A program made the translations under genes and the position numbers. Source: Comamonadaceae bacterium (GTDB lineage Bacteria; Pseudomonadota; Gammaproteobacteria; Burkholderiales; Burkholderiaceae_C). Taken from it: a stretch of 64,000 nt of DNA. Below the pieces are notes generated by a model that saw nothing but the letters and a program-made list of their open reading frames with translations, did not search any database and was not told where the DNA came from. Positions 8,940-16,928 of the stretch are shown here, in pieces (position 1 is the first letter of the stretch; the number at the start of each line of letters is the position of its first letter). The stretch lies in NCBI GenBank assembly GCA_947447975.1, contig CANFLU010000009.1:1-64000 (forward strand), in the 5' to 3' direction.

Positions 8940-9884
8940 ATGCATAAAAAATATAAGTTTTCAATATGCATACCTACGTTTGATAGGCCCGATAAATTAA
9001 ATGAATTGTTGGCAAATATAAGAAAAAATATTAGTGATAAAAATAATTATCAAGTAGTTATTTCGGATAACGCTTCGCCTTTTGAAACCGCTCGTGTAGT
9101 CGAAAGCTATCTGGCAGATCTAAACATAAAATACATTAGGAATGATAGAAATATTGGTATGTCCCGTAATATAATTGCGTCGGTAGACTTTGCAGATGGA
9201 GATTACTGCATATTGACCGGCGACGATGATTTATTTCGCGATGGCTGGTTCGGGGTGTTGGAGATTCTGGTTCAGACCTACAGTCCAGATTTCATTATTT
9301 CAAACAGATTTGTTTGCGATGAAGAAATGAAAATTAAATTTAATGAGGAATGTGGTCCAAATGTCGAAACGCCTACTAATTTTCGAATCGAAAGGGTGGC
9401 TGATTTAATCAGTTATCTGAAGAGCACGCATTCGACTTCAGGTTTTGGATATTTATCCAATTTAGTAATTAACAGAAAATCATGGAAACAAACGAACTCA
9501 TGTAATTTTATTAACTCACATCCCTTCCCTCACATGCTGAAGATTATTGAATTCTTATACACTGACGGCGGAGTTATACTTCGTGTTCCTTTAGAAACTG
9601 TTCTTGCACGATCAGGAGTTGACAGACTTGAGGAATTTACTGGACGCCAAAAGATGAGTCAGTTTGATAAAATCATGATTCATTTCGAAGGATTTTTATC
9701 TGCTGCTAAGTTCTTGGCTCCGACGGACTCGGAGATGTGTAGAGCAATAATGACGCCGATATTAGATATTTTTTCGAAAGAGTATAAGGAGTATTTTATT
9801 GATTTTGCGAACTCCGTAGATCAAGGTGAGCGCGGGAATAATTTTTTGAAGCAATTATTGTTCATTGAAGCAACGCGTCTTTAA
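8940..9884 (+). CDS. Glycosyltransferase family 2
   Basis: This 314-residue protein starts with a GT-A nucleotide-binding fold: FSICIPTFDRPDKL (residues 7-20), VVISDNAS, and the metal-binding Asp cluster TGDDDLF near residue 96. The rest is poorly conserved and could bind the acceptor. It is the last gene of the CDP-sugar operon, ten bases behind the reductase, so a reasonable inference is that it transfers the dideoxyhexose made by the operon, as RfbV does with abequose in Salmonella. No membrane segments are evident. The gene is very AT-rich, which fits recent acquisition. Family firm, donor and acceptor inferred. Confidence 0.8.
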   Translation: MHKKYKFSICIPTFDRPDKLNELLANIRKNISDKNNYQVVISDNASPFETARVVESYLADLNIKYIRNDRNIGMSRNIIASVDFADGDYCILTGDDDLFRDGWFGVLEILVQTYSPDFIISNRFVCDEEMKIKFNEECGPNVETPTNFRIERVADLISYLKSTHSTSGFGYLSNLVINRKSWKQTNSCNFINSHPFPHMLKIIEFLYTDGGVILRVPLETVLARSGVDRLEEFTGRQKMSQFDKIMIHFEGFLSAAKFLAPTDSEMCRAIMTPILDIFSKEYKEYFIDFANSVDQGERGNNFLKQLLFIEATRL

Positions 9885-9892
9885 CATATTAT

Positions 9893-9918
9893 ATTAATTT
9901 ATAAAAAAATTAATTTTT
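9893..9918 (+). terminator. Possible weak terminator after the CDP-sugar operon
   Basis: Arms ATTAATT (9893-9899) and AATTAAT (9908-9914) form a 7-bp all-AT stem followed by a short T run. It lies just after the GT2 stop and before a convergent gene. The stem has no G or C, so termination strength is doubtful. Confidence 0.3.
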
Positions 9919-10084
9919 ATATTTACTCGCAATTCGACTTTACTCCGACGTTACTTATGAGACGGAATCGCTCAAGTAGAACAAGCTGAGGGGGTGCAAT
10001 AACTCTTGTACGCGATAATAAGCTTTGATGGATTTTTGGGTGCGAGAAAGTCGTTATGTGGTCATTTCAGTCTATGGACACCAC

Positions 10085-11197
10085 TTAATCAGAAGCGTCT
10101 GGCTTAATAGTGCAATTTATATTGTGAGTAAGCGTACGCAGGAAAATTAATATTTTTTCAGCGGCAAGGTCCCAAGAATAGTAATTGCGGACATAGTCTG
10201 ATCCAGATAAACCAGATATGCCAGGTAGATTAGCTGCAGCGAAAATACGTCGCGCCATGTCTGGTATCGCGGGGTAGGCCCATAGCCCAAAATCACCGTC
10301 GCTATGCCCAAGCGCCCGTTTAAAGGTATCGCAGTCCACTGGCCCCAGGGTTGTTTTTATGATATCGGTTTCCGGCAGAAAACCAAGGTATTCAGAATGC
10401 CCGCCAAAGCGCGTGGTAATGCAAGGTGTGCCACAAGCAATGGCTTCAATCAAAGGCAGGCTCCATCCCTCGCAGCGCGATGGATGTAAAAAATAGTCTG
10501 CAGAGTAATATAAAGTGCGCATCTGCTCAGGCGAGAAGTTACCGGTGTAAACCTTAATGCTGAATTTATCTTGGTATCTCTGGACTAGTTCAATGAACTC
10601 TGTCGGTAACACGGCATCAGTGCCATTAATCCAATCTGACTTAGTGAGTAGCTCAATCGAAGCCCCTTGCTCCGTGGCAATCCTTAGTGCCTCGAAGGCC
10701 TCGCCGTAGCCTTTCCTTTTCTCATATTTTCCGACCATTAGAAATTTGGTTTTCCCGCTATGCGTCGCGACCGGCCTACCATAAGGATTATAAAATTTTG
10801 GGTCAACGCCTTCGGGTACCACAATAATTCTTTCGCCATCCATGCCGCGTTCAAGCATTGCGTCGCGGCACCAATGACTGGTTGCAAAAATGAAGTCAAA
10901 GGTATGCAGCCACCGCTCATAACCCAAACTTGGCCGACTGGCATCGATCACGCACCAATAAATCTTGCATCCCTTGAGATTATTAGCGTACACCTCTGGG
11001 AAGAAAAAAATATTGACGTCGCTATCAACGCTGTCGGAAACTGCTGATCGCACCTCGTCAATATAGTTGTGCGTAATTAGTTGGATTTGGATTTGTTCAA
11101 AATAAAAAGCCTGCAGAGCCTTAACAGTTTGCATGCAATGAGTCCCCACTCCAGTAGGCGTTTTAACACCAAAAAACCGTATTCGTTGAATAAGCAT
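10085..11197 (-). CDS. Glycosyltransferase family 4 (GT-B, group 1)
   Basis: This 370-residue retaining glycosyltransferase has the GT4 C-terminal donor site: KFLMVGKYEKRKG (about residue 150) opens the second Rossmann domain, and EGWSLPLIEAIACGTP contains the E-x7-E motif. The N-terminal KTPTGVGTHC loop is the usual glycine-rich acceptor-side loop. It is the last gene of the - strand block (GT9, fucosyltransferase-like, tandem FkbM, GT4), 21 bases after the FkbM gene, so it is probably co-transcribed. No signal peptide or membrane segment is seen. The donor sugar is unknown; mannosyl-, glucosyl- and similar transferases share these motifs. Confidence 0.85.
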   Translation of the reverse strand: MLIQRIRFFGVKTPTGVGTHCMQTVKALQAFYFEQIQIQLITHNYIDEVRSAVSDSVDSDVNIFFFPEVYANNLKGCKIYWCVIDASRPSLGYERWLHTFDFIFATSHWCRDAMLERGMDGERIIVVPEGVDPKFYNPYGRPVATHSGKTKFLMVGKYEKRKGYGEAFEALRIATEQGASIELLTKSDWINGTDAVLPTEFIELVQRYQDKFSIKVYTGNFSPEQMRTLYYSADYFLHPSRCEGWSLPLIEAIACGTPCITTRFGGHSEYLGFLPETDIIKTTLGPVDCDTFKRALGHSDGDFGLWAYPAIPDMARRIFAAANLPGISGLSGSDYVRNYYSWDLAAEKILIFLRTLTHNINCTIKPDASD

Positions 11198-11218
11198 CCT
11201 TTCCCAATCCTATATTTA

Positions 11219-12616
11219 CTATTTACTTGACTCAAGTGCGGATCGTAATACATACCAATCATCAAAACCCGATAGGTCTTTGAAGATGCGAGAATATCCG
11301 TTCGTGACTAATAAATTATAAATTTCAGCCCTCATTTCAGTGTGATTATGTTCTACAGTTATAATACAAAACTGATATTTATTAAAATTAAATACTTTTA
11401 GTATGTCGAATTCCGAGCCCTCTGTATCTATAGAAAGATAGTCAATTACATTGGGAGCATCATGTTGATCAAGTAAATCTTCAAGACTTATGGTCTCGAC
11501 TAAATATTGATTGCCTGAAGTTCTGTTCGACGCGTGAAGATCTAATTGGGAATAACTTTGAAGGGTAGATAGTTCATTGTGTTCAACGTCTAAGAATGGC
11601 AGCTTTAATCCACTGGAATGGAATACACATCGATAATCGATGATTGAAGTCCTATTTCCTCTTAAGGAATTTTCCCACGACCTGGCAGGTTCACAGACTA
11701 TTCCATTCCAATTAAAATTCTTTTCTAGTAAGTAAGTATTGCTAAGAAACATTCCATCTGCCGCTCCAAATTCAACAAAATAACCGTTATTTTTTCCAGC
11801 CAATAAATATAAAACCAGCAAGTCTTGAAATAATTGGGAATATGAATCCTTCCGATTTTTAGCGCAATATTCTAAAAATTTAGTTTGATCATTTTGGAAG
11901 ATGGAGTTATTTTCAATCTGCTTAAAAGTCAATAGCGCGCTAAAATAGTTTGCGCAATAATTGCTCAATATTTCCTCAGACCTGTCTCTAAAATAAGTAA
12001 CGTTTCCATGCCAAGGAATTCGGCTAATATCGGATTCCTTACGTTTGAAGTTTTTAAGAGTCAGAAAATTATCAATGTAACCGAATAGTTTCTGTCCCTC
12101 ATAGATCTCTTCTTTAGAAACTTCAACTTCAACAACGTTAAATTTGTCAATATAACGACCTGTCCCCATCAGTACTTCATATTCGCCGCCTTGCACGTCA
12201 ATGATTAGCTTCGCATTAGAATATCTCTCTTCATCAAGTTTTATGCTATCCAGTATTGACTCAAGGGTGTAACTACTATACTCTTTCGGATCTTCAGAGG
12301 AGTCTAACCCAGCCCAAGTATCCTTAAGCAGTTGTGTTGGTTTGTATCTTGATGAGGACTGTCCGTCATTATTGAATGGATAAAATTTAATGATTTCACC
12401 ATTGCTCTCTCCCACCAAAGCATTTATGAAAATGTGATTTATCTTATTTACTGAATTACTCTCTTTCTCTTTGATATTTGCTTGCAATCGGTGATAAATC
12501 GCTGTATCCGCTTCTATCCACACTATTTGTTGAATGTTAAGTGCTCTGTAAGCCTCGACCTCTTGGCCTATGTGCGCGCCAACGTGTACAACCATTGATA
12601 TTTGATTCTGCTGCAT
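11219..12616 (-). CDS. Tandem FkbM-type methyltransferase (two domains)
   Basis: The 465-residue protein has two SAM-binding domains of the FkbM family in a row. Domain 1 (about 1-210) has VVHVGAHIGQEVEAY as motif I and LIIDVQGGEYEVLMG as the FkbM acidic block. Domain 2 (about 250-465) has YFVEFGAADGMFLSNTYLL and DYLSIDTEGSEFDILK. FkbM enzymes O-methylate sugar hydroxyls in polysaccharides and glycolipids. Both copies keep the glycine-rich and acidic residues, so both could be active, giving either two methylations or one active and one binding module. The gene is very AT-rich and sits between the fucosyltransferase-like and GT4 genes of the same operon. The N-terminus starts close to motif I, which is short but typical. 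Confidence 0.8.
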   Translation of the reverse strand: MQQNQISMVVHVGAHIGQEVEAYRALNIQQIVWIEADTAIYHRLQANIKEKESNSVNKINHIFINALVGESNGEIIKFYPFNNDGQSSSRYKPTQLLKDTWAGLDSSEDPKEYSSYTLESILDSIKLDEERYSNAKLIIDVQGGEYEVLMGTGRYIDKFNVVEVEVSKEEIYEGQKLFGYIDNFLTLKNFKRKESDISRIPWHGNVTYFRDRSEEILSNYCANYFSALLTFKQIENNSIFQNDQTKFLEYCAKNRKDSYSQLFQDLLVLYLLAGKNNGYFVEFGAADGMFLSNTYLLEKNFNWNGIVCEPARSWENSLRGNRTSIIDYRCVFHSSGLKLPFLDVEHNELSTLQSYSQLDLHASNRTSGNQYLVETISLEDLLDQHDAPNVIDYLSIDTEGSEFDILKVFNFNKYQFCIITVEHNHTEMRAEIYNLLVTNGYSRIFKDLSGFDDWYVLRSALESSK

Positions 12617-12645
12617 ATTTTTCCTTGGCTTCCACTATATATATT

Positions 12646-13950
12646 TTATATGTTTAATTTTTTCAGTAATGCGGCTTCAAGAGCGACATCATCGACGCTC
12701 ATTTCAGACGGCTTTTTTAATTTATAGATATCTAGTAAATCCGCTGCACCTTTATCATTGCCTAATAGTATCTCTGAATAGGCTAAATGTAGCCGGGTGC
12801 TATACCGCTGATTATTTTCAGATAAAACTAAATATAAATATAACTTTGCTTCTCTTGGTTTATTCTGGTTGAGCAACATCACCCCCAGAGTATGGCCAAT
12901 ATCGGGGCGCTGTACATCCGCCATTCGCTCAAAACCCATGCGCATCAATTCGATCGCTTGGCCCGCTTCGCCGTTTTGCATCATGGTCTGACATACTTGC
13001 ATAAGCACACTTGGCTCAATAAGCTGGCGCTCGACTTGTTGTGTCATCTCCGTGAAGCTGAAAAAGGGTAGCGCGTTCGGTCGGCTAATCGATACTAACG
13101 GCGCCACATCACCAATTAACTTTGCCATTCGCTGAAACGTGGAGCCAGAAAAACCTACGACTTGGCTATGGGCCAACACGAGTAGGTCAATCGTCCCTTC
13201 GATCATGGCCTCGCGGCTGCGCTGAATATTTCCATAGGACAGGCGGCCTTCTTGGTCCTTGGAAAGGCTGATCCAGTCCGATTCCGTTTCCTTTTTTTCG
13301 ACATGGTGCACTTTAGGGCGCGCATGCACATGCGGGTGCGCGCTGGCAAGTGCTTCCGCGTAAGGGTCATCTGAGCACACAAAAAACACTTCTTGCGGGT
13401 AGCGCTGCACCAAGGCCATAACCTCGAGGTCTGTCAAGCCAACGCGCAGGTCAGTACGCCGTAGGTGCAGGCCATGAAACGGACGTTTCATGGCCTGGTT
13501 GATGAACGCGCTCACGCTTTGCCTAATGTGCGCGCTAAATTGCACGCTTTGCAAACTCGCATGGATTAAGGCATCAGGTATCCATTGGGGAATAACGGCG
13601 GGGTAGAAAAAAAGGTCGCCACTTGTGGGGAGACCTCGAAGCTCAAAATCTTCCAGAGATTGGTAGTCATAAGCCGAGGCAAAGGGCACTTTCAAAAATT
13701 GGGCGCCGATTTCATCGTGCATCATTATTTTTGCGTGTCCAAATTTACCTGCCAAAGCGTCTAATGCTTCGGTACGTATATCCAGGGTATTATCAAAAAT
13801 ATCTTTAAAAGCCGCGCCACACCAGCTGTTTATAGGCCAATAAACTATGCTGTGCATGGCAAATCGTTCTGCCAGCGCCAACCCCGAGATGAGCGCATTA
13901 ATGCGGTTACCAATTCCCCCATCGCAAAATATGTGGATATTGGTGTTCAT
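12646..13950 (-). CDS. Fucosyltransferase-like protein with C-terminal TPR-like region
   Basis: The 434-residue protein begins with FCDGGIGNRINALISGLALA, a glycine-rich GT-B start seen in GT11/GT23/O-FucT-like enzymes. HLRRTD at residues 162-167 fits the HxRxxD motif that contacts the GDP-sugar phosphate in alpha-1,6- and protein O-fucosyltransferases. The block VFFVCSDDPYAEALA followed by VVGFSGSTFQRMAKLIG fits the donor half. Residues about 325-434 look helical, with TPR-like spacing. The gene lies 29 bases upstream of the FkbM gene in the operon and 26 bases after the GT9 gene. Donor and acceptor are unknown; a GDP-fucose or related donor is an inference from the motif only. Confidence 0.6.
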   Translation of the reverse strand: MNTNIHIFCDGGIGNRINALISGLALAERFAMHSIVYWPINSWCGAAFKDIFDNTLDIRTEALDALAGKFGHAKIMMHDEIGAQFLKVPFASAYDYQSLEDFELRGLPTSGDLFFYPAVIPQWIPDALIHASLQSVQFSAHIRQSVSAFINQAMKRPFHGLHLRRTDLRVGLTDLEVMALVQRYPQEVFFVCSDDPYAEALASAHPHVHARPKVHHVEKKETESDWISLSKDQEGRLSYGNIQRSREAMIEGTIDLLVLAHSQVVGFSGSTFQRMAKLIGDVAPLVSISRPNALPFFSFTEMTQQVERQLIEPSVLMQVCQTMMQNGEAGQAIELMRMGFERMADVQRPDIGHTLGVMLLNQNKPREAKLYLYLVLSENNQRYSTRLHLAYSEILLGNDKGAADLLDIYKLKKPSEMSVDDVALEAALLKKLNI

Positions 13951-13976
13951 TGCACTATATTAATCGCGAGCGAGGT

Positions 13977-14897
13977 TTATTGCAATACATGTCTGGCCAA
14001 CCCTAAATCGATCAAAGACTGGCGGATATTCTCCACATCAAACGCATCTTTGCAGGGTGGAGAGTAGGGGTCGCCACGGTGGCATACCACACCGGTGATA
14101 GGGGGTGGATAGTGTTCCTGGCAGCCATAGCAGTCTACCGCTGGTTGGATAGGAATAAAGCGCGCGCGCGGCGGGCGCTCTAATGGCTCACGCAGGCGAT
14201 GATGGGCACTGCTAAACATAGCAACAATGGGCGTATCGGTGCAGGCGGCGATGTGCAAGGTGCCTGAATCTACGCCTACGTAACACTGGGCGCTCGCGAT
14301 GATTTCACGTAACTCGTGAACATTAAACTTGCCCAGCATATTGAGTAAGCGGGGATGGTAATCAAATGCAATTTCATGGCTGGAGCCTACCTGCACGATT
14401 TTAAAATAGGTGGATTCCAGTAATATATCCAATATTTTTTTCCAAGTCGCGTCTGGCAGATTTCGACTCGGCCAAGTATCCTTGCGCATGTGGATGACCA
14501 CATAATCACCACCAATATCTTTGGTTTGCGCTGACTTCGCTCTAACTCGATCCGCATCGGAGGAGAATAATTCCAGGCGTTTATTTTCTATTTTGTCCGC
14601 TGCACCGTGGGATGTAAGGGCATAAGCGTCCACGATATGGACATGCGGCATATTTTCATATGCTAAGTCTAAGTTGATTACCCGGGTATAGGGGCCTTTA
14701 GCTTCGCTGAAGGTTTCAGGCGTAAATACGCGGCGAATATACGGATTGTTTGCAAATATCTCTGGCTTTAGCGTGAGCACGTCAATATGACAATTGCCGC
14801 CATAGTCTTTGTACAGTTGTCTGACGATAGGGGTCGCGAGCAAGACATCTCCCATTGCCAGTTGCCTGACTATCATGAAACTGGGAACTGTATCCAT
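13977..14897 (-). CDS. Glycosyltransferase family 9 (heptosyltransferase-like)
   Basis: This 306-residue GT-B protein fits the ADP-heptose:LPS heptosyltransferase family: MIVRQLAMGDVLLATPIVRQL near the N-terminus (the GD-x2-L-x-TP block), then VVIHMRKDTWPSRNLP at the domain boundary, and VGVDSGTLHIAACTDTPIVAM, the donor-site block. A cysteine-rich stretch, DCYGCQEHYPP plus VVCHRGDPYSPPC, lies near the C-terminus. It is the promoter-proximal gene of the - strand glycan block. GT9 members near SPINDLY-like and repeat-protein genes sometimes glycosylate proteins rather than LPS, so the acceptor should be left open. Confidence 0.8.
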   Translation of the reverse strand: MDTVPSFMIVRQLAMGDVLLATPIVRQLYKDYGGNCHIDVLTLKPEIFANNPYIRRVFTPETFSEAKGPYTRVINLDLAYENMPHVHIVDAYALTSHGAADKIENKRLELFSSDADRVRAKSAQTKDIGGDYVVIHMRKDTWPSRNLPDATWKKILDILLESTYFKIVQVGSSHEIAFDYHPRLLNMLGKFNVHELREIIASAQCYVGVDSGTLHIAACTDTPIVAMFSSAHHRLREPLERPPRARFIPIQPAVDCYGCQEHYPPPITGVVCHRGDPYSPPCKDAFDVENIRQSLIDLGLARHVLQ

Positions 14898-14940
14898 TAA
14901 ATAAATTGGTTTACCAGATGATTGCCGACTTAGATGGAGT

Positions 14941-14987
14941 GCGCACGCTATTGTATGCAGGAAAAGGCGATAGTTTGGGGCGTGCGC
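14941..14987. repeat. Inverted repeat in divergent promoter region
   Basis: Perfect 8-bp arms GCGCACGC (14941-14948) and GCGTGCGC (14980-14987) are separated by 31 bases between the GT9 gene (-) and the GT41 gene (+). They could be an operator shared by both operons or part of a leader hairpin. No known regulator site is recognised. Confidence 0.35.
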
Positions 14988-15091
14988 CTTGGAGCGTGTT
15001 TTTTTAGCATAATGGCCACGATGGAAAATAATTTGGAATCTTGCTGCATTTGGCCTATAAGGTCAGTATCCACATTCAGGAGAACTTTAAC

Positions 15092-16894
15092 GTGAACGGC
15101 CCAGAGAATTTCGCAGACCTCGTAAGACAAGCCTGGCAAGGCCGCCTTGAATTTTCCGCACTGATTGATGTTGCTTCGCGCCTTGATGCCGCCGGGGATC
15201 GTTCCCTCTCGGCGGTTTTGTACCGCACCTGGCTGTCGCGCAATAGCTCGCAATTCGACCACGTCATCCAATTCAACCTCGGGGCCACCCTTAGTCTGGA
15301 GAAGGACTTTGCGGGCTCCGAATCTGCCTACCGCGAAGCCATCCGCTTGGCTCCCGGTTTTGTGCAGCCGCGTGTGAATCTGGGCACTTTGCTGGAAGGC
15401 CAGGGCAAAATTGAAGAGGCGCTTGCCGAATGGCGCTGGGTAGTAGACCATGTGTCGCCGCAAGACCCCAACAACAAACCGCTGGTGGTGATGGCTTTGA
15501 ACCAAATGGGGCGGGTGCTAGAAATCCATAAGCGCTTGGACGAAGCCTCGGTGGTACTGACCAAAAGCCTTGCGTTGGAGCCTGAGCAGGTGGATGTGCT
15601 GCACCATTGGGTATCCCTGCGCCAAAAGCAATGTGTGTGGCCGACCTACATACCGCTGCCCAATGTAAGCCGAAAATTTATGCAAGACGCCACGTCGGCC
15701 CTGTCGATGCTGAGTATTTCAGACGATCCGCAAGAGCAACTGGCGGCCGCACGCCGCTACGTTAAGAACAAGCTGAACTCCGATGTGCCTAAGTTGTCCA
15801 ATGCCAATGGATACGGCCACCGCAAGATCCGCATTGGCTATGCCTCGGGCGACTTTTGCCTGCATCCAGTGTCTTTGCTTACGGTAGAGCTGTTTGAGCT
15901 GCATGACCGCGAAAAGTTTGAGGTCTATGGCTATTGCTGGAGCCCGGAGGATGGCTCCCCCATGCGCCAGCGCGTAATGAGCGCGATGGACCATTTCACC
16001 AAAATCCACACCATGACCGATGTGGAGGCGGCGCAGTTGATACGGCGCGACGAAATAGACATTTTGGTGGACTTGCAAGGTCAGACTGCGGGTGCGCGCG
16101 CCAATATGCTGGCTTACCGCCCCGCGCCGGTGCAAATAACCTATTTGGGTTTACCGGCGACTACCGGTTTGCCATCGATTGATTATGTGATTGCGGACAA
16201 ATTCCTGATACCGGAAAATGAGGCGCTTAACTATTCGGAACGGCCTATTTACATGCCTGATGTGTATCAGGTCAGCGATCGCAAGCGCAACGTCGGGCCC
16301 AAGCCCAGCCGAGCCGATTGCAATTTGCCGCCCGACGGCTTTGTATTTTGCACTTTTAATAACAATTACAAATATACGCCCGAATTGTTTGATGCCTGGA
16401 TGAATATCTTGCGTCGCGTGCCGGGTAGCGTGCTGTTGTTGCTGGCTGATAACCAGTGGTCCGAGGCTAATTTGAAGAAAGAGGCTAAGGCTCGCCAAAT
16501 TGATCCCAAGCGATTGGTGTTTGGGCCGCGACTGTCGCCAGAAAATTACCTGGCCCGATACCAGGTGGCGGATTTATTCCTTGATAGCTTCCCATTTAAT
16601 GCGGGTACCACGGCCAATGATGCGCTATGGATGGGTCTGCCCCTGCTTACGCTGACAGGGCGCAGCTTTGCCTCGCGCATGGCAGGCGCACTGCTGACGG
16701 CGGCAAAAATGGAATCTTTGATTTGCTATAACTTGCAGGACTACGAAGAGAAAGCGGTGGCACTGGCCAGTGACCCGCCAGAAATGGCGCGCTTGCGGGC
16801 CCATTTGCAAGGTGTGCGCAATGAAGGGGTTTTATTTGATACTGGCCGCTTTGTACGCGAGTTAGAGGCCAGACTCTTACCATTGGCTAAGTAG
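15092..16894 (+). CDS. TPR protein with GT41 (SPINDLY/OGT-like) glycosyltransferase domain
   Basis: The GTG at 15092 is preferred over the TTG at 15041 because AGGAGA lies eight bases before it; the product is then 600 residues. Residues about 1-190 contain TPR helices (HVIQFNLGATLSLEKDFAGSE and similar), the acceptor-binding module. From about residue 246 the GT41 catalytic region starts with IRIGYASGDFCLHPVSLL, where the histidine matches the OGT active-site histidine. VDLQGQTAGARANMLAYRPA, PVQITYLGLPATTG, FCTFNNNYKYTPELF and LFLDSFPFNAGTTANDALW complete the family pattern. GT41 enzymes transfer GlcNAc, fucose or other sugars to Ser/Thr of cytosolic proteins, including adhesins and flagellins in bacteria. 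Acceptor unknown; the nearby Ser/Thr-rich repeat protein is a candidate. Confidence 0.88.
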   Translation: MNGPENFADLVRQAWQGRLEFSALIDVASRLDAAGDRSLSAVLYRTWLSRNSSQFDHVIQFNLGATLSLEKDFAGSESAYREAIRLAPGFVQPRVNLGTLLEGQGKIEEALAEWRWVVDHVSPQDPNNKPLVVMALNQMGRVLEIHKRLDEASVVLTKSLALEPEQVDVLHHWVSLRQKQCVWPTYIPLPNVSRKFMQDATSALSMLSISDDPQEQLAAARRYVKNKLNSDVPKLSNANGYGHRKIRIGYASGDFCLHPVSLLTVELFELHDREKFEVYGYCWSPEDGSPMRQRVMSAMDHFTKIHTMTDVEAAQLIRRDEIDILVDLQGQTAGARANMLAYRPAPVQITYLGLPATTGLPSIDYVIADKFLIPENEALNYSERPIYMPDVYQVSDRKRNVGPKPSRADCNLPPDGFVFCTFNNNYKYTPELFDAWMNILRRVPGSVLLLLADNQWSEANLKKEAKARQIDPKRLVFGPRLSPENYLARYQVADLFLDSFPFNAGTTANDALWMGLPLLTLTGRSFASRMAGALLTAAKMESLICYNLQDYEEKAVALASDPPEMARLRAHLQGVRNEGVLFDTGRFVRELEARLLPLAK

Positions 16895-16928
16895 GGTCTG
16901 GAATTTACACACTTGAATTAAAGATTTT

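Noticed and set aside
15041-15091. TTG start at 15041 for the first GT41 gene
   Set aside because: The GTG at 15092 has an AGGAGA eight bases upstream, and the 17 extra residues look like non-coding sequence.
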